12,370 bases of DNA from Candidatus Nitrosopumilus sp. GTDB taxonomy: Archaea > Thermoproteota > Nitrososphaeria > Nitrososphaerales > Nitrosopumilaceae. Under the pieces are notes generated by a model. The model had not been told where the DNA came from. It did not search any database and worked only from the letters and a program-made list of their open reading frames with translations. The translations under genes and the position numbers were made by a program. The stretch is taken from positions 1-12,370 of the forward strand of contig DRGT01000159.1 of assembly GCA_011055585.1 (NCBI GenBank), given 5' to 3'. Shown in pieces: positions 1 through 6,065 of this stretch (within the stretch, counting starts at the first letter, position 1; each line of letters begins with the position of its first letter).

Positions 1-84
1 GGAGCAGGAATGGCAATTTGTAAACAATGTTTTGATAATATTAGAGATAGAGAAAAACTAGATTGGAGAAAATTAGCTGAATAA
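1..84 (+). CDS. C-terminal end of a small zinc-knuckle protein (partial)
   Basis: The reading frame is open from the first base to a TAA at 82-84 and gives 27 residues, so the start and most of the gene lie outside the window. The fragment has a Cys-x-x-Cys pair (CKQC) followed by a charged, helical tail rich in Arg, Lys and Glu, ending in KLAE. One CxxC pair suggests half of a zinc ribbon whose other half would lie upstream. An internal ATG at position 10 could be a start, but it would leave a protein of only 24 residues, so a fragment is more likely. I do not recognise the family. The gene is convergent with the minus-strand gene at 185-451. Confidence 0.55.
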   Translation, partial: GAGMAICKQCFDNIRDREKLDWRKLAE

Positions 85-97
85 AATAGAAAAAAAT

Positions 98-130
98 GAT
101 TTAGCGAAATTGGAATGAAATCAAATTCCA
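98..130. repeat. Palindromic motif copy 1, plus small hairpin
   Basis: Bases 98-111 read GATTTAGCGAAATT, one mismatch from the AATTTAGCGAAATT core of two further copies at 497-510 and 1301-1314. The core has inverted arms AATTT/AAATT around AGCG; the mismatch here shortens the arms by one base. It is followed directly by a second inverted repeat, TGGAAT (111-116) and ATTCCA (125-130), with an 8-nt loop. The site lies in the gap between two convergent genes, so either a 3'-end or terminator role or a protein-binding role is possible. Confidence 0.5.
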
Positions 131-184
131 CTTTATGTTAAAACTTGACAAAATTTTATGGACTTTATAGATACAATTGTGAAA

Positions 185-451
185 CTAAGAAGATAGTCTT
201 GAAATGAACTTGGAAAGTTCCTTTTCCTTCTTAATTGCATTTCCTAACTTTCGCAGTTCTTTTTCGTCTATCATCAATGGTGATCTGCTAAACTTTCCTT
301 TATTGTATGAGCAGAACCTTATCACTTTATTACCATTATCAAATTTCAGAAGTTGGATTGTTGGTTCATGATACTTAGAAGTTATAGACGCTTCTCCTAC
401 TATTTTTCCACTACCAAATGGCATTTTGAATGGACGGGGAATTTTTCTCAT
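185..451 (-). CDS. Conserved-looking small basic protein of unknown function
   Basis: This 88-residue protein has an ATG start at 451 and a TAG stop at 185-187. It is basic at the N-terminus (MRKIPRPFK) and has alternating hydrophobic and charged stretches in the middle that suggest a small beta-rich fold. A Lys/Glu-rich helix follows at about residues 64-82. There are no membrane segments, and the single Cys gives no metal motif. A TATA-like TTTTAGTTAAAT at 471-482 is centred about 26 nt upstream of the ATG, and no Shine-Dalgarno is seen, which fits a leaderless transcript. The palindromic motif copy 2 (492-510) sits just upstream of that TATA box. I do not recognise the family; the call as a gene rests on promoter spacing and composition. 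Confidence 0.7.
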   Translation of the reverse strand: MRKIPRPFKMPFGSGKIVGEASITSKYHEPTIQLLKFDNGNKVIRFCSYNKGKFSRSPLMIDEKELRKLGNAIKKEKELSKFISRLSS

Positions 452-470
452 TAAACAAAGAACCAGTCCA

Positions 471-483
471 TTTTAGTTAAATC
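471..483 (-). promoter_or_regulatory. TATA box for the 185-451 gene
   Basis: On the minus strand this reads GATTTAACTAAAA, centred about 26 nt upstream of the ATG at 451. That is the spacing expected when an archaeal transcript begins at or next to the start codon. Confidence 0.5.
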
Positions 484-491
484 TGTCTTTA

Positions 492-510
492 AAAGTAATT
501 TAGCGAAATT
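492..510. repeat. Palindromic motif copy 2
   Basis: These 19 bases, AAAGTAATTTAGCGAAATT, are identical to 1296-1314. The inner part is an inverted repeat AATTT-AGCG-AAATT. This copy lies about 41-59 nt upstream of the 185-451 start, immediately beyond its TATA box, where an archaeal activator or upstream element could sit. It is also about 100 nt past the stop codon of the 607-1188 gene. Confidence 0.6.
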
Positions 511-606
511 CTAAAACTTTCTTGCAATAACAATCGCAATACCAATTCTAGAAACTATTACTGGAATCATCCATTTTATAATTTTTGGATAGACAGATGC
601 TTTGGT

Positions 607-1188
607 TTATTGGAGAGATTTTATCATATCAATAATTTCCCCTAGCAAAACATCATCTGGATTAACAAAGAAAGTCCCAAGTATTGCAATGACTACTAAG
701 GAGACTGCACCAGCTATTCTTATCATAATGTCTTTTTTGTTGTGTTTATTCTGTTCTTTTGACAGTCCTTCAAGAACAGTTTTGGCAATTTTTTTTGTTA
801 GATCCTCATCGTCAATCGAAGTCCCATTTAGTTTAATTGGTTTAAGATTGATATCACTTACAAAAGGAAAATTTCTCGCATTACATTCTTTGCAATTGAT
901 ATTTTTTATAGTAATTTTAAATAAAATACTGATAAAAAATACAGAATAAACTGTAACAATACTAAGAAACGGAACCAAGTCTCCTTGAACAAAAAGATAG
1001 CCGTAAACTAAAACAAAGAAACCTAAAGGGGGTAAAATAAAGACAAAATTTTGTTTTGCCCTGGGGGTTTGAAAACTCCTTTTCTTATGGGTCTGCAATT
1101 TTAATGAGCCACAGTTAGAGCAATGCTTTAATGGACAAACTTTTGCCATGTCATTATACTCTGTTTTGCATAAAGGACATTTCTGCAT
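607..1188 (-). CDS. Zinc-ribbon membrane protein
   Basis: This 193-residue protein has an ATG start at 1188. The N-terminus holds a cysteine cluster (C4, C7, C18, C23, C26), enough for a zinc ribbon facing the cytoplasm. Two adjacent hydrophobic helices follow at about residues 48-67 and 72-93, then a second CxxC pair (C99, C102). A charged linker leads to a third helix at about 157-175 and a short amphipathic tail. The order of zinc ribbon, two helices, CxxC and helix resembles archaeal zinc-ribbon membrane proteins of unknown role; I cannot name a function. The frame after the TAA stop (607-609) stays open for 31 more codons to a TAG at 511-513, and the translated tail is strongly hydrophobic (see findings). 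Confidence 0.8.
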   Translation of the reverse strand: MQKCPLCKTEYNDMAKVCPLKHCSNCGSLKLQTHKKRSFQTPRAKQNFVFILPPLGFFVLVYGYLFVQGDLVPFLSIVTVYSVFFISILFKITIKNINCKECNARNFPFVSDINLKPIKLNGTSIDDEDLTKKIAKTVLEGLSKEQNKHNKKDIMIRIAGAVSLVVIAILGTFFVNPDDVLLGEIIDMIKSLQ

Positions 1189-1295
1189 TTTTCAATAATC
1201 AGTATCCCTCATGTTGATAAAAATGTAAACTTAATCAGATAGTACCAAAAACAGCAGGCATTGTTCTATTTACTCCAGTATAATTTGTAAATCTC

Positions 1296-1314
1296 AAAGT
1301 AATTTAGCGAAATT
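1296..1314. repeat. Palindromic motif copy 3
   Basis: This copy is identical over 19 bases to copy 2. It sits in the 216-base space between divergent genes, about 108 nt upstream of the 1188 start and 91 nt upstream of the endA start. A perfect 10-bp palindrome, TGAATATTCA (1333-1342), lies 18 nt further on. The rest of this intergenic space shows no convincing small ORF. Confidence 0.6.
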
Positions 1315-1370
1315 GAAACTGAATCGTTAGAATGAATATTCAATAGAAAAATTTGTACCTTAATTTCTTA

Positions 1371-1380
1371 ACAAATAATA
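1371..1380 (+). promoter_or_regulatory. Candidate TATA box for endA
   Basis: The A/T run ACAAATAATA is centred about 29 nt upstream of the ATG at 1405. No Shine-Dalgarno is present, which fits a leaderless transcript. The match is only moderate because the whole region is AT-rich. Confidence 0.35.
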
Positions 1381-1404
1381 CCAATTAAGCTCCCAAAATA
1401 TCAA

Positions 1405-1938
1405 ATGAAAGGGGAATTAATTGATAACAGGATTGTTGTCTGGAACATAAAAGATTCTCAAAAACTTTTCAGCTCAGGTTATTACGGAAAACCAATAGGA
1501 ATGTCAAAACCAAAAATAGAGGAGATTAATGTTCCTCTAATTTTAGATCTTATCGAAGGGTACTATCTTCTTCAAAAATCAAAGGTAAGCATTACAAAAT
1601 TGAAAAAAAAAGTAACTGAGAACAAAATGTTAGAAATCTGTAGACAAGAATATCACAACTTTGACAAAAAATACATCGTTTACAAAAATTTTCGGGATAA
1701 AGGATACATTGTTAATCCTGGGATAAAGTTTGGTTGCGATTTTGCAGTATATCAAAAGGGACCTGGAATAGATCATGCTCCGTATTTAGTTCAAGTTTAT
1801 AACAAAAGTGACGCAATGACCTCAACTGGTGTTGTTTTAGCAGGACGTTTGGCCAGAACTGTGAGAAAACAATTCATCTTAGCTATTCCAAGCGGTAAAG
1901 ATGTAGATTATTTAGCTCTAGATTGGTGGAAGGCTTAA
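1405..1938 (+). CDS. endA: tRNA-splicing endonuclease, catalytic subunit
   Basis: EndA cuts introns from precursor tRNAs at bulge-helix-bulge motifs. The 177-residue length matches the short archaeal form (about 180 in Methanocaldococcus jannaschii). The C-terminal catalytic domain is clear: YIVYKNFRDKGYIVNPGIKF at about residues 90-109, then the triad Tyr116 (in FAVY), His124 (in DHAP) and Lys155 (in VRKQF). These are almost the same positions as Tyr115, His125 and Lys156 of the M. jannaschii enzyme. The N-terminal domain is about residues 1-75. All three catalytic residues are present, so this is an active-type alpha subunit. If the organism uses a heterotetramer, a structural partner would lie elsewhere. 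The stop codon interlocks with that of the convergent gene in a single TTAA. Confidence 0.93.
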   Translation: MKGELIDNRIVVWNIKDSQKLFSSGYYGKPIGMSKPKIEEINVPLILDLIEGYYLLQKSKVSITKLKKKVTENKMLEICRQEYHNFDKKYIVYKNFRDKGYIVNPGIKFGCDFAVYQKGPGIDHAPYLVQVYNKSDAMTSTGVVLAGRLARTVRKQFILAIPSGKDVDYLALDWWKA

Positions 1939-2306
1939 ACTGATTTTATGTGATCTGCAATCTTGTCGTAAATTGCAAAAAGTTCTTTAGTAATTCCAAA
2001 CTCGTAACTATTTTTCCATTTTCCATAAATTCTAATCCCATTATCTGATGGGTCAACAAAAATCGTGGCATCTCTAACAGATTCCTTAATGAGCATTTCT
2101 TTTAATGAAGAATCATCGTTGAGAATGTTTGCAAGGTCGCCTCCATTCCAAGTAACGCCAACAATTTTTTTTGAACCAAAGTGACCTTTGGTTGAAAGAA
2201 TTGTTCTTGCTGTGTAATCAATTTTATTTTCTGTTTGTTTTCTAACAATAAAATGAGCCTGATAACGGTCCTGTGCCCCCCATGGTAGTGGATTTGGTTC
2301 TTGCAT
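1935..2306 (-). CDS. Unknown conserved-looking 123-residue protein
   Basis: I chose the ATG at 2306, which gives an N-terminus of MQEPNPLPWG. It lies only 4 nt after the TGA of the upstream gene (2311-2313), a typical operon spacing. A longer ORF starting at 2342 would overlap that gene by about 30 nt and add a sequence (TLFKLFKRVEN) that is probably just the other frame of the neighbour's tail. The protein mixes short beta-like stretches (HFIVRK, TARTIL, IVGVTW, TIFVDP, IRIYGKW) with a C-terminal helix. There are no membrane segments, Cys clusters or nucleotide-binding motifs. I do not recognise a family. It overlaps endA tail to tail by the four bases 1935-1938. Confidence 0.72.
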   Translation of the reverse strand: MQEPNPLPWGAQDRYQAHFIVRKQTENKIDYTARTILSTKGHFGSKKIVGVTWNGGDLANILNDDSSLKEMLIKESVRDATIFVDPSDNGIRIYGKWKNSYEFGITKELFAIYDKIADHIKSV

Positions 2307-2310
2307 GTTT

Positions 2311-2547
2311 TCAACCCTTTTGAATAATTTGAATAACGTCAATGTTTGAATTTTTTACTTCTAGACATCCCTTGTTGGTCACCATTCTAGGGGTTTGTGA
2401 AAAACATCTACTGTAATATTCTCCCAACTCAACTTCATCAGTTCCAATTTCTTTTGAATGAGCATCTACCCCAATTTTTGATAAAATTTCACAAAATAGT
2501 TCTGGTTTTGACTTTAAAACAAAAGTGTCAGGTTCAGAATCATGCAT
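2311..2547 (-). CDS. Unknown small protein, first gene of a two-gene unit
   Basis: The ATG at 2547 gives 78 residues (MHDSEPDTFV...). A TTG at 2565 would add six residues (MNSSSD) and cannot be excluded. The product is acidic to neutral, with a helix at about residues 14-26 (PELFCEILSKIGV) and two cysteines about 30 residues apart. No known motif is visible. It is followed after 4 nt by the 1935-2306 gene, so the two are probably co-transcribed and may act together. A TATA-like TATTAATC in the spacer (about 2578-2590) would fit transcription starting near the TTG. The gene is divergent from the tandem SDR gene. Confidence 0.65.
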   Translation of the reverse strand: MHDSEPDTFVLKSKPELFCEILSKIGVDAHSKEIGTDEVELGEYYSRCFSQTPRMVTNKGCLEVKNSNIDVIQIIQKG

Positions 2548-2610
2548 GTCTGATGATGAATTCAACCCTCAAATAAAGATTAATAGAAAAAACTCTACTC
2601 TAGCTGATCC

Positions 2611-2621
2611 AATTAAATAAT
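2611..2621 (+). promoter_or_regulatory. TATA box for the tandem SDR gene
   Basis: AATTAAATAAT is centred about 30 nt upstream of the ATG at 2646. No Shine-Dalgarno lies between, only an A/T-rich stretch, so a leaderless transcript is likely. Confidence 0.5.
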
Positions 2622-2645
2622 CCAAAAAGAAGAATTTTTTTGTTA

Positions 2646-4424
2646 ATGTTAAAATTTCAAAATAAGGTTGCTCTCATAACTGGAAGTGGAACAGGAATTG
2701 GGCAAGCTATTGCGAAAAAATTTACAGAAAACGGTGCCAGTGTAATAATTTTAGGAAGAAGAAAAGAACCATTAGAAGAAACAGAAAAAATTCTTCAAGA
2801 GATTATCAACAAATCACAAAGTAATGCATTTGTAAAGATATTTTCAGGAATAGATGTAAGTGAGGAAACAAGCGTTACTAAAATGTTTGATTCACTCAAA
2901 GAGTCAAATACAAATGTCGATATTATAGTAAACAATGCAGGAGTTTCTGGTCCTGTTACTTGTTTTTCTAATGCACCACTAGATGAATTCAAAAGCACCG
3001 TAGGAATTCACTTGACAGGAACTTTTTGGACATCAGTTCAAGCTTTGAAGGTAATGAAACCAGGGTCTAAAATAATTACAATTTCAACATTTTTTTCAGA
3101 AGAAAGACCACTAGAACAAAGGCCATACCGCTTTAGAAGCCCCTATACTGCGTCACAAGGTGCAAAAAATCGACTTGCTGAATCCATGTCATGGGAGCTA
3201 AAAGATAAAGGGATAATTTCTATCGCAACAAATCCTGGACCAGTTCATTCAGACAGAATCTACAAAACTGTTTATCCAAAAGCAGCTTCTGAATTTGTTC
3301 GAGTAAGTGGATTTGAAGATCTTTCTCCTGCTGAAGTAGAAATTGTAAGCAAAGAGATCCTTCCTCTATTAGGAGAAGATGAAAGTGTTGTAAAGGAGGG
3401 AATTGTCAAAGCGGCAGCTAACCTTGCAAAAAGTAAAGGGTCTTCAGATGAAAAAACATTGGTTGAAACACTAACAGCTCTTTTGTCAAAGATTAAACAT
3501 ATTGCAGAACGAATACAACAAAATACTTCAAAAATGATAGCTGATGAACAATTTCTATCTCAAACACAAGTTGCACAAACTGTTCTTAGTCTTTGTGATG
3601 ACGAATTATCTAAAATTCTAAATGGAAAAGTTATTCCTGGCGACAGGGTGTTCTACCCAGTAAAACCTCATATTGCTGCATCTACACCCTTAGTAAAACA
3701 ACCAGATTTTTCATCAAAAGTTTTTATTTTTACAATTGACCCCACTGATAAGACTGATGCAGATAGAGCCGAGTATCTTGCAAAACATGTAGAAAGTAAT
3801 GGAGGAAAAGCTGTTTGTCTGATTTCTCAAAACACTCCAAAGGAATTTCAAGACACTATTAGTGGAAAATTTCATTCACATGTTGTGGATTTAAAAAATT
3901 CATCAGAAGTAAAGCGAGGGTTTGATTCTGCTAAAGAAATGGGCAAAATATCCCAAGTAATTCATATTACTGGTAAAGTTCCCGCGATTTCAAATATTAC
4001 TGCTTTATCAAGGGCCGATTGGGATAATCTTGTTGACAAATTCATTAACACACCTGCCACAGTTATTCAAAATGCTTTTGAAATTTTTGTGCCAGGAGGA
4101 GGAAAAGACCCAAGATTATTCAAGGATGTAAATGGAACAGTTATCACAGTTGGGCCAGATTTGCCTGTGGGAAAAAAGATTTCAGGGGCCGAAAGATTAA
4201 GGATCGAAGTATTTCGAGGGGCATTAAGACCATTTACAACCACGGTGAACCAAGAATTAAGTGATGTACTAAAATCTAAAGTAAGATCTTTTCTTGTTCT
4301 TCCAGGAACTGTTGATGGCAAGGAACCAGAAAATCAAAAAATTGGTATGGCAATTAACTATTTTTCAACAGAAGGGGCTTCAAAATCTGCTGAAGTAATT
4401 TTTTGTGTTGATGAGGATAGATAA
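2646..4424 (+). CDS. Tandem SDR protein, related to half of bifunctional malonyl-CoA reductase
   Basis: I chose the ATG at 2646 (592 residues); a TTG at 2640 would add two. Residues 5-200 are a classic NAD(P)-binding SDR domain: TGSGTGIG at 12-19, NNAG at 96-99, Ser147 in ITIST, and NPGPVHSDR at 197-204. The tyrosine motif reads YTASQ (Tyr167), so the usual YxxxK lysine is Gln171. A helical insertion fills about 225-320, and the first fold closes near LNGKVIPGDR (325-334). Residues 357-592 form a second, degenerate SDR-like domain without the glycine-rich loop. The architecture, the PYxxRxxYxxS...LAE stretch, PGPVxxDR and the late RPFTTTV segment recall from memory the C-terminal half of Chloroflexus malonyl-CoA reductase. 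That half reduces malonyl-CoA to malonate semialdehyde. The function is inferred; the SDR fold is certain. Confidence 0.85.
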   Translation: MLKFQNKVALITGSGTGIGQAIAKKFTENGASVIILGRRKEPLEETEKILQEIINKSQSNAFVKIFSGIDVSEETSVTKMFDSLKESNTNVDIIVNNAGVSGPVTCFSNAPLDEFKSTVGIHLTGTFWTSVQALKVMKPGSKIITISTFFSEERPLEQRPYRFRSPYTASQGAKNRLAESMSWELKDKGIISIATNPGPVHSDRIYKTVYPKAASEFVRVSGFEDLSPAEVEIVSKEILPLLGEDESVVKEGIVKAAANLAKSKGSSDEKTLVETLTALLSKIKHIAERIQQNTSKMIADEQFLSQTQVAQTVLSLCDDELSKILNGKVIPGDRVFYPVKPHIAASTPLVKQPDFSSKVFIFTIDPTDKTDADRAEYLAKHVESNGGKAVCLISQNTPKEFQDTISGKFHSHVVDLKNSSEVKRGFDSAKEMGKISQVIHITGKVPAISNITALSRADWDNLVDKFINTPATVIQNAFEIFVPGGGKDPRLFKDVNGTVITVGPDLPVGKKISGAERLRIEVFRGALRPFTTTVNQELSDVLKSKVRSFLVLPGTVDGKEPENQKIGMAINYFSTEGASKSAEVIFCVDEDR

Positions 4425-4553
4425 CTACGAAAAAAAATTTCTGAACTCAAAGTAGGAGAAGAATTTTTTTATACAGGTACTAAATCAAAGGATGAACTTG
4501 AAACTTGCTTGAGTTTTTCTAGAATTAAAAAGGAACCTCCAAGGAATCAATAA
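4411..4553 (+). pseudogene. Small ORF interrupted by a frameshift in an A8 run
   Basis: An ATG at 4411 overlaps the end of the SDR gene by 14 nt and opens MRIDNYEKK before reaching a TAG at 4453. The run of eight A at 4430-4437 lies inside it. Adding one base there, or shifting to the next frame, continues into a protein-like sequence (ISELKVGEEFFYTGTKSKDE...) that runs to a TAA at 4551-4553. The joined product would be about 47 residues, hydrophilic, with no known motif. The last 29 bases overlap the 3' end of the convergent permease gene. It may be a real small gene with an assembly error, a decayed gene, or a chance reading. Confidence 0.35.
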
Positions 4554-5295
4554 AAAGTTTCACTGCTGCAGCAATCATTACTATCATAATTAATATCCTC
4601 AAACCTGTTTCCTTAATTTCTAAAGAAAGACGTGCACCTACTAAACCACCAAAAAAAGCTCCAGATGCAAGTAAAAGAGATTGATAAAAGTCTGGATGTC
4701 CTAAAATACTATGCGTAATTAATCCCGAAGAAGATGCAAATAGCAAAATGAATTGAGAAGTCGGTGCTGCATTTTTCATTGTTAATCCTATCAAAATTAT
4801 CAGTACTGGAACAAAGATGATTCCACCACCAATACCAAATAGACCTGAAATTATTCCAGCAAGAAAACTTGCACCCACTGCAATTACCATTACTTGTTTT
4901 GATTTGTTGTAGTCTTTTGATTCAAATTTTCTTTTTGAAAAAATGTAAATGCTAGCCAAAATTAGAATTAGTCCAAATAAAATTTTGAATAATGAAGGCG
5001 TAATTTCTGTTGAAATTAAAGCACCAAATACACTACCTGGAACAGAAAGTAATCCTAGTTTGAGCCCAATTGAATATTCAATTCTCTTTTGTCTCGCATA
5101 AGACAACGATGATGCAGCTGCATTGCTAAAAGCTGCAAAAAGACTATTACTTGCAGCTACTGTTGGAGGAAATCCTAAAAATGTTAATACTGGAACTATA
5201 ATGATTCCACCGCCCAATCCAATTATAGAGCCCAATAATCCTGCAACAAATCCTAAAGGAATTAACCAAAGTTCCTCAAACATAGTAATCTGCAT
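4525..5295 (-). CDS. TauE/SafE family membrane permease
   Basis: This 256-residue integral membrane protein has the inverted-repeat architecture of the sulfite exporter TauE/SafE family. GLGGGIIIVPVL (27-38) in the first half is matched by GIGGGIIFVPVL (about 154-165) in the second, each followed by a small-residue helix (AASNSLFAAFSNAAASS and AAPTSQFILLFASSSG). About eight hydrophobic segments fill most of the protein, with a charged loop at about 120-134. Members move sulfite, sulfoacetate, organosulfonates or other anions, but the sequence alone does not identify the substrate. The start is ATG at 5295; a second ATG at 5283 is possible. It is the last of four minus-strand genes and overlaps the small frameshifted ORF tail to tail. 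Confidence 0.9.
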   Translation of the reverse strand: MQITMFEELWLIPLGFVAGLLGSIIGLGGGIIIVPVLTFLGFPPTVAASNSLFAAFSNAAASSLSYARQKRIEYSIGLKLGLLSVPGSVFGALISTEITPSLFKILFGLILILASIYIFSKRKFESKDYNKSKQVMVIAVGASFLAGIISGLFGIGGGIIFVPVLIILIGLTMKNAAPTSQFILLFASSSGLITHSILGHPDFYQSLLLASGAFFGGLVGARLSLEIKETGLRILIMIVMIAAAVKLFIDSLEVPF

Positions 5296-5350
5296 TAAAA
5301 GATATTACAGTCTATATTGCGTTTTTCATTGTAAATTTCAACCAAAGTCG

Positions 5351-5359
5351 ATATAAATT
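5351..5359 (-). promoter_or_regulatory. Candidate TATA box for the permease gene
   Basis: On the minus strand this reads AATTTATAT, a good archaeal TATA match, just upstream of the end of the preceding gene. Transcription would begin near 5328, leaving a leader of about 33 nt before the ATG at 5295. A weaker box (CAATATAG, near 5318) would give a leaderless start instead. Confidence 0.35.
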
Positions 5360-5360
5360 T

Positions 5361-6005
5361 TCAAGTAGAGTGTGTAGCAACAAAAAGTTTCCATAAATAG
5401 CCTTCAGTATTTGTTGTAATTTCAATTTGCAATTGTTTTCCTTCAAGATTTAGATTAGATTTGCTGTGGGTTCGAATAGCATCTAAATGAAATTCCCTAT
5501 GACGGTCAATCCATTCATCAATGTTTTCAATACCACTTGGCTTGAGTTCTTCCCAACAAGAACACACCAAATTTTCAATGACTGAACCAAAAACTGACTT
5601 TATTTCGGGAAGATTTTTCATGAAAGGATCCGTTTGAATCACAACAAGAACTAGTTTAGGAAGGTCGTGAGTACCTACCATGTGAATATTTCCTAAAAAA
5701 TTCCCATCTTTATCAAGTAATTCAGTGGATGTGCAATATTCCACTAATTTTTGGATGTCCTCATCTGTAAAGAAGGAACAAAATTTTTCAACATTGCCTG
5801 GTGTACTTAATTTAATTGGAGACGACATTGAAATTCCAGTTCCTTCAAGTGTTTTTTTAATATTGGAATTTCCATCTTCATAGGTAAAATCAAGAGCTAA
5901 TGTTGGCTCAAAATTAGTTTTTTCATTAGTATCTAAATTTATGATTAAAACTATACTAATTATGACAATACCAATTCCTACTGGAAAGTAGATTTTCTTA
6001 GACAT
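5361..6005 (-). CDS. Membrane-anchored extracellular protein of unknown function
   Basis: I chose the ATG at 6005 (214 residues, MSKKIYFPVG...); a GTG at 6011 would add two. Lys3-Lys4 followed by an uncleaved-looking hydrophobic helix at about residues 6-23 implies a single N-terminal anchor with the rest outside the cell. The exposed part (24-214) is acidic and holds four cysteines: C76, C91 and the pair C148/C150 in LVCSCW. It also has several histidines, including HREFH at about 169-173. That composition would allow disulfides or metal binding, but I do not recognise a family. It lies between a TauE/SafE permease and an anchored DUF192 protein, all on the same strand with gaps of about 60 nt. 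Confidence 0.75.
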   Translation of the reverse strand: MSKKIYFPVGIGIVIISIVLIINLDTNEKTNFEPTLALDFTYEDGNSNIKKTLEGTGISMSSPIKLSTPGNVEKFCSFFTDEDIQKLVEYCTSTELLDKDGNFLGNIHMVGTHDLPKLVLVVIQTDPFMKNLPEIKSVFGSVIENLVCSCWEELKPSGIENIDEWIDRHREFHLDAIRTHSKSNLNLEGKQLQIEITTNTEGYLWKLFVATHST

Positions 6006-6065
6006 TTTCACAGTTTTTATTTTAACTTAAGATAAGCCTTTGCTGTAAATTAAATAAATTTTGGG

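Noticed and set aside
602..949. A 115-residue plus-strand ORF antisense to the zinc-ribbon membrane protein gene.
   Set aside because: It overlaps a gene with clear zinc-ribbon cysteines and membrane helices. Its hydrophobic and Ser-rich content is what antisense reading of such a gene gives, and it has no promoter of its own.
1189..1295. A possible short coding remnant on the minus strand of the divergent spacer (ending MPAVFGTI).
   Set aside because: It is only about 22 codons between stops with no start or promoter that fits, which is expected by chance.
2102..2314. A 70-residue minus-strand ORF inside the 1935-2306 gene.
   Set aside because: It lies wholly in another frame of a better-supported gene and has a low-complexity, Gln-, Leu- and Lys-rich composition.
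2307..2342. An upstream start for the 1935-2306 gene giving a longer N-terminus.
   Set aside because: It would overlap the preceding gene by about 30 bases, while the ATG at 2306 lies a typical 4 bases after that gene's stop.
4525..5295. Naming the permease as a taurine or sulfite exporter.
   Set aside because: The family signature is clear, but substrate cannot be read from it and no sulfur metabolism gene lies next to it.
5466..5482. A TTCGAAT string resembling a tRNA T-loop.
   Set aside because: It lies inside the coding frame of the anchored extracellular protein, and no matching acceptor, D-arm or anticodon arm surrounds it.
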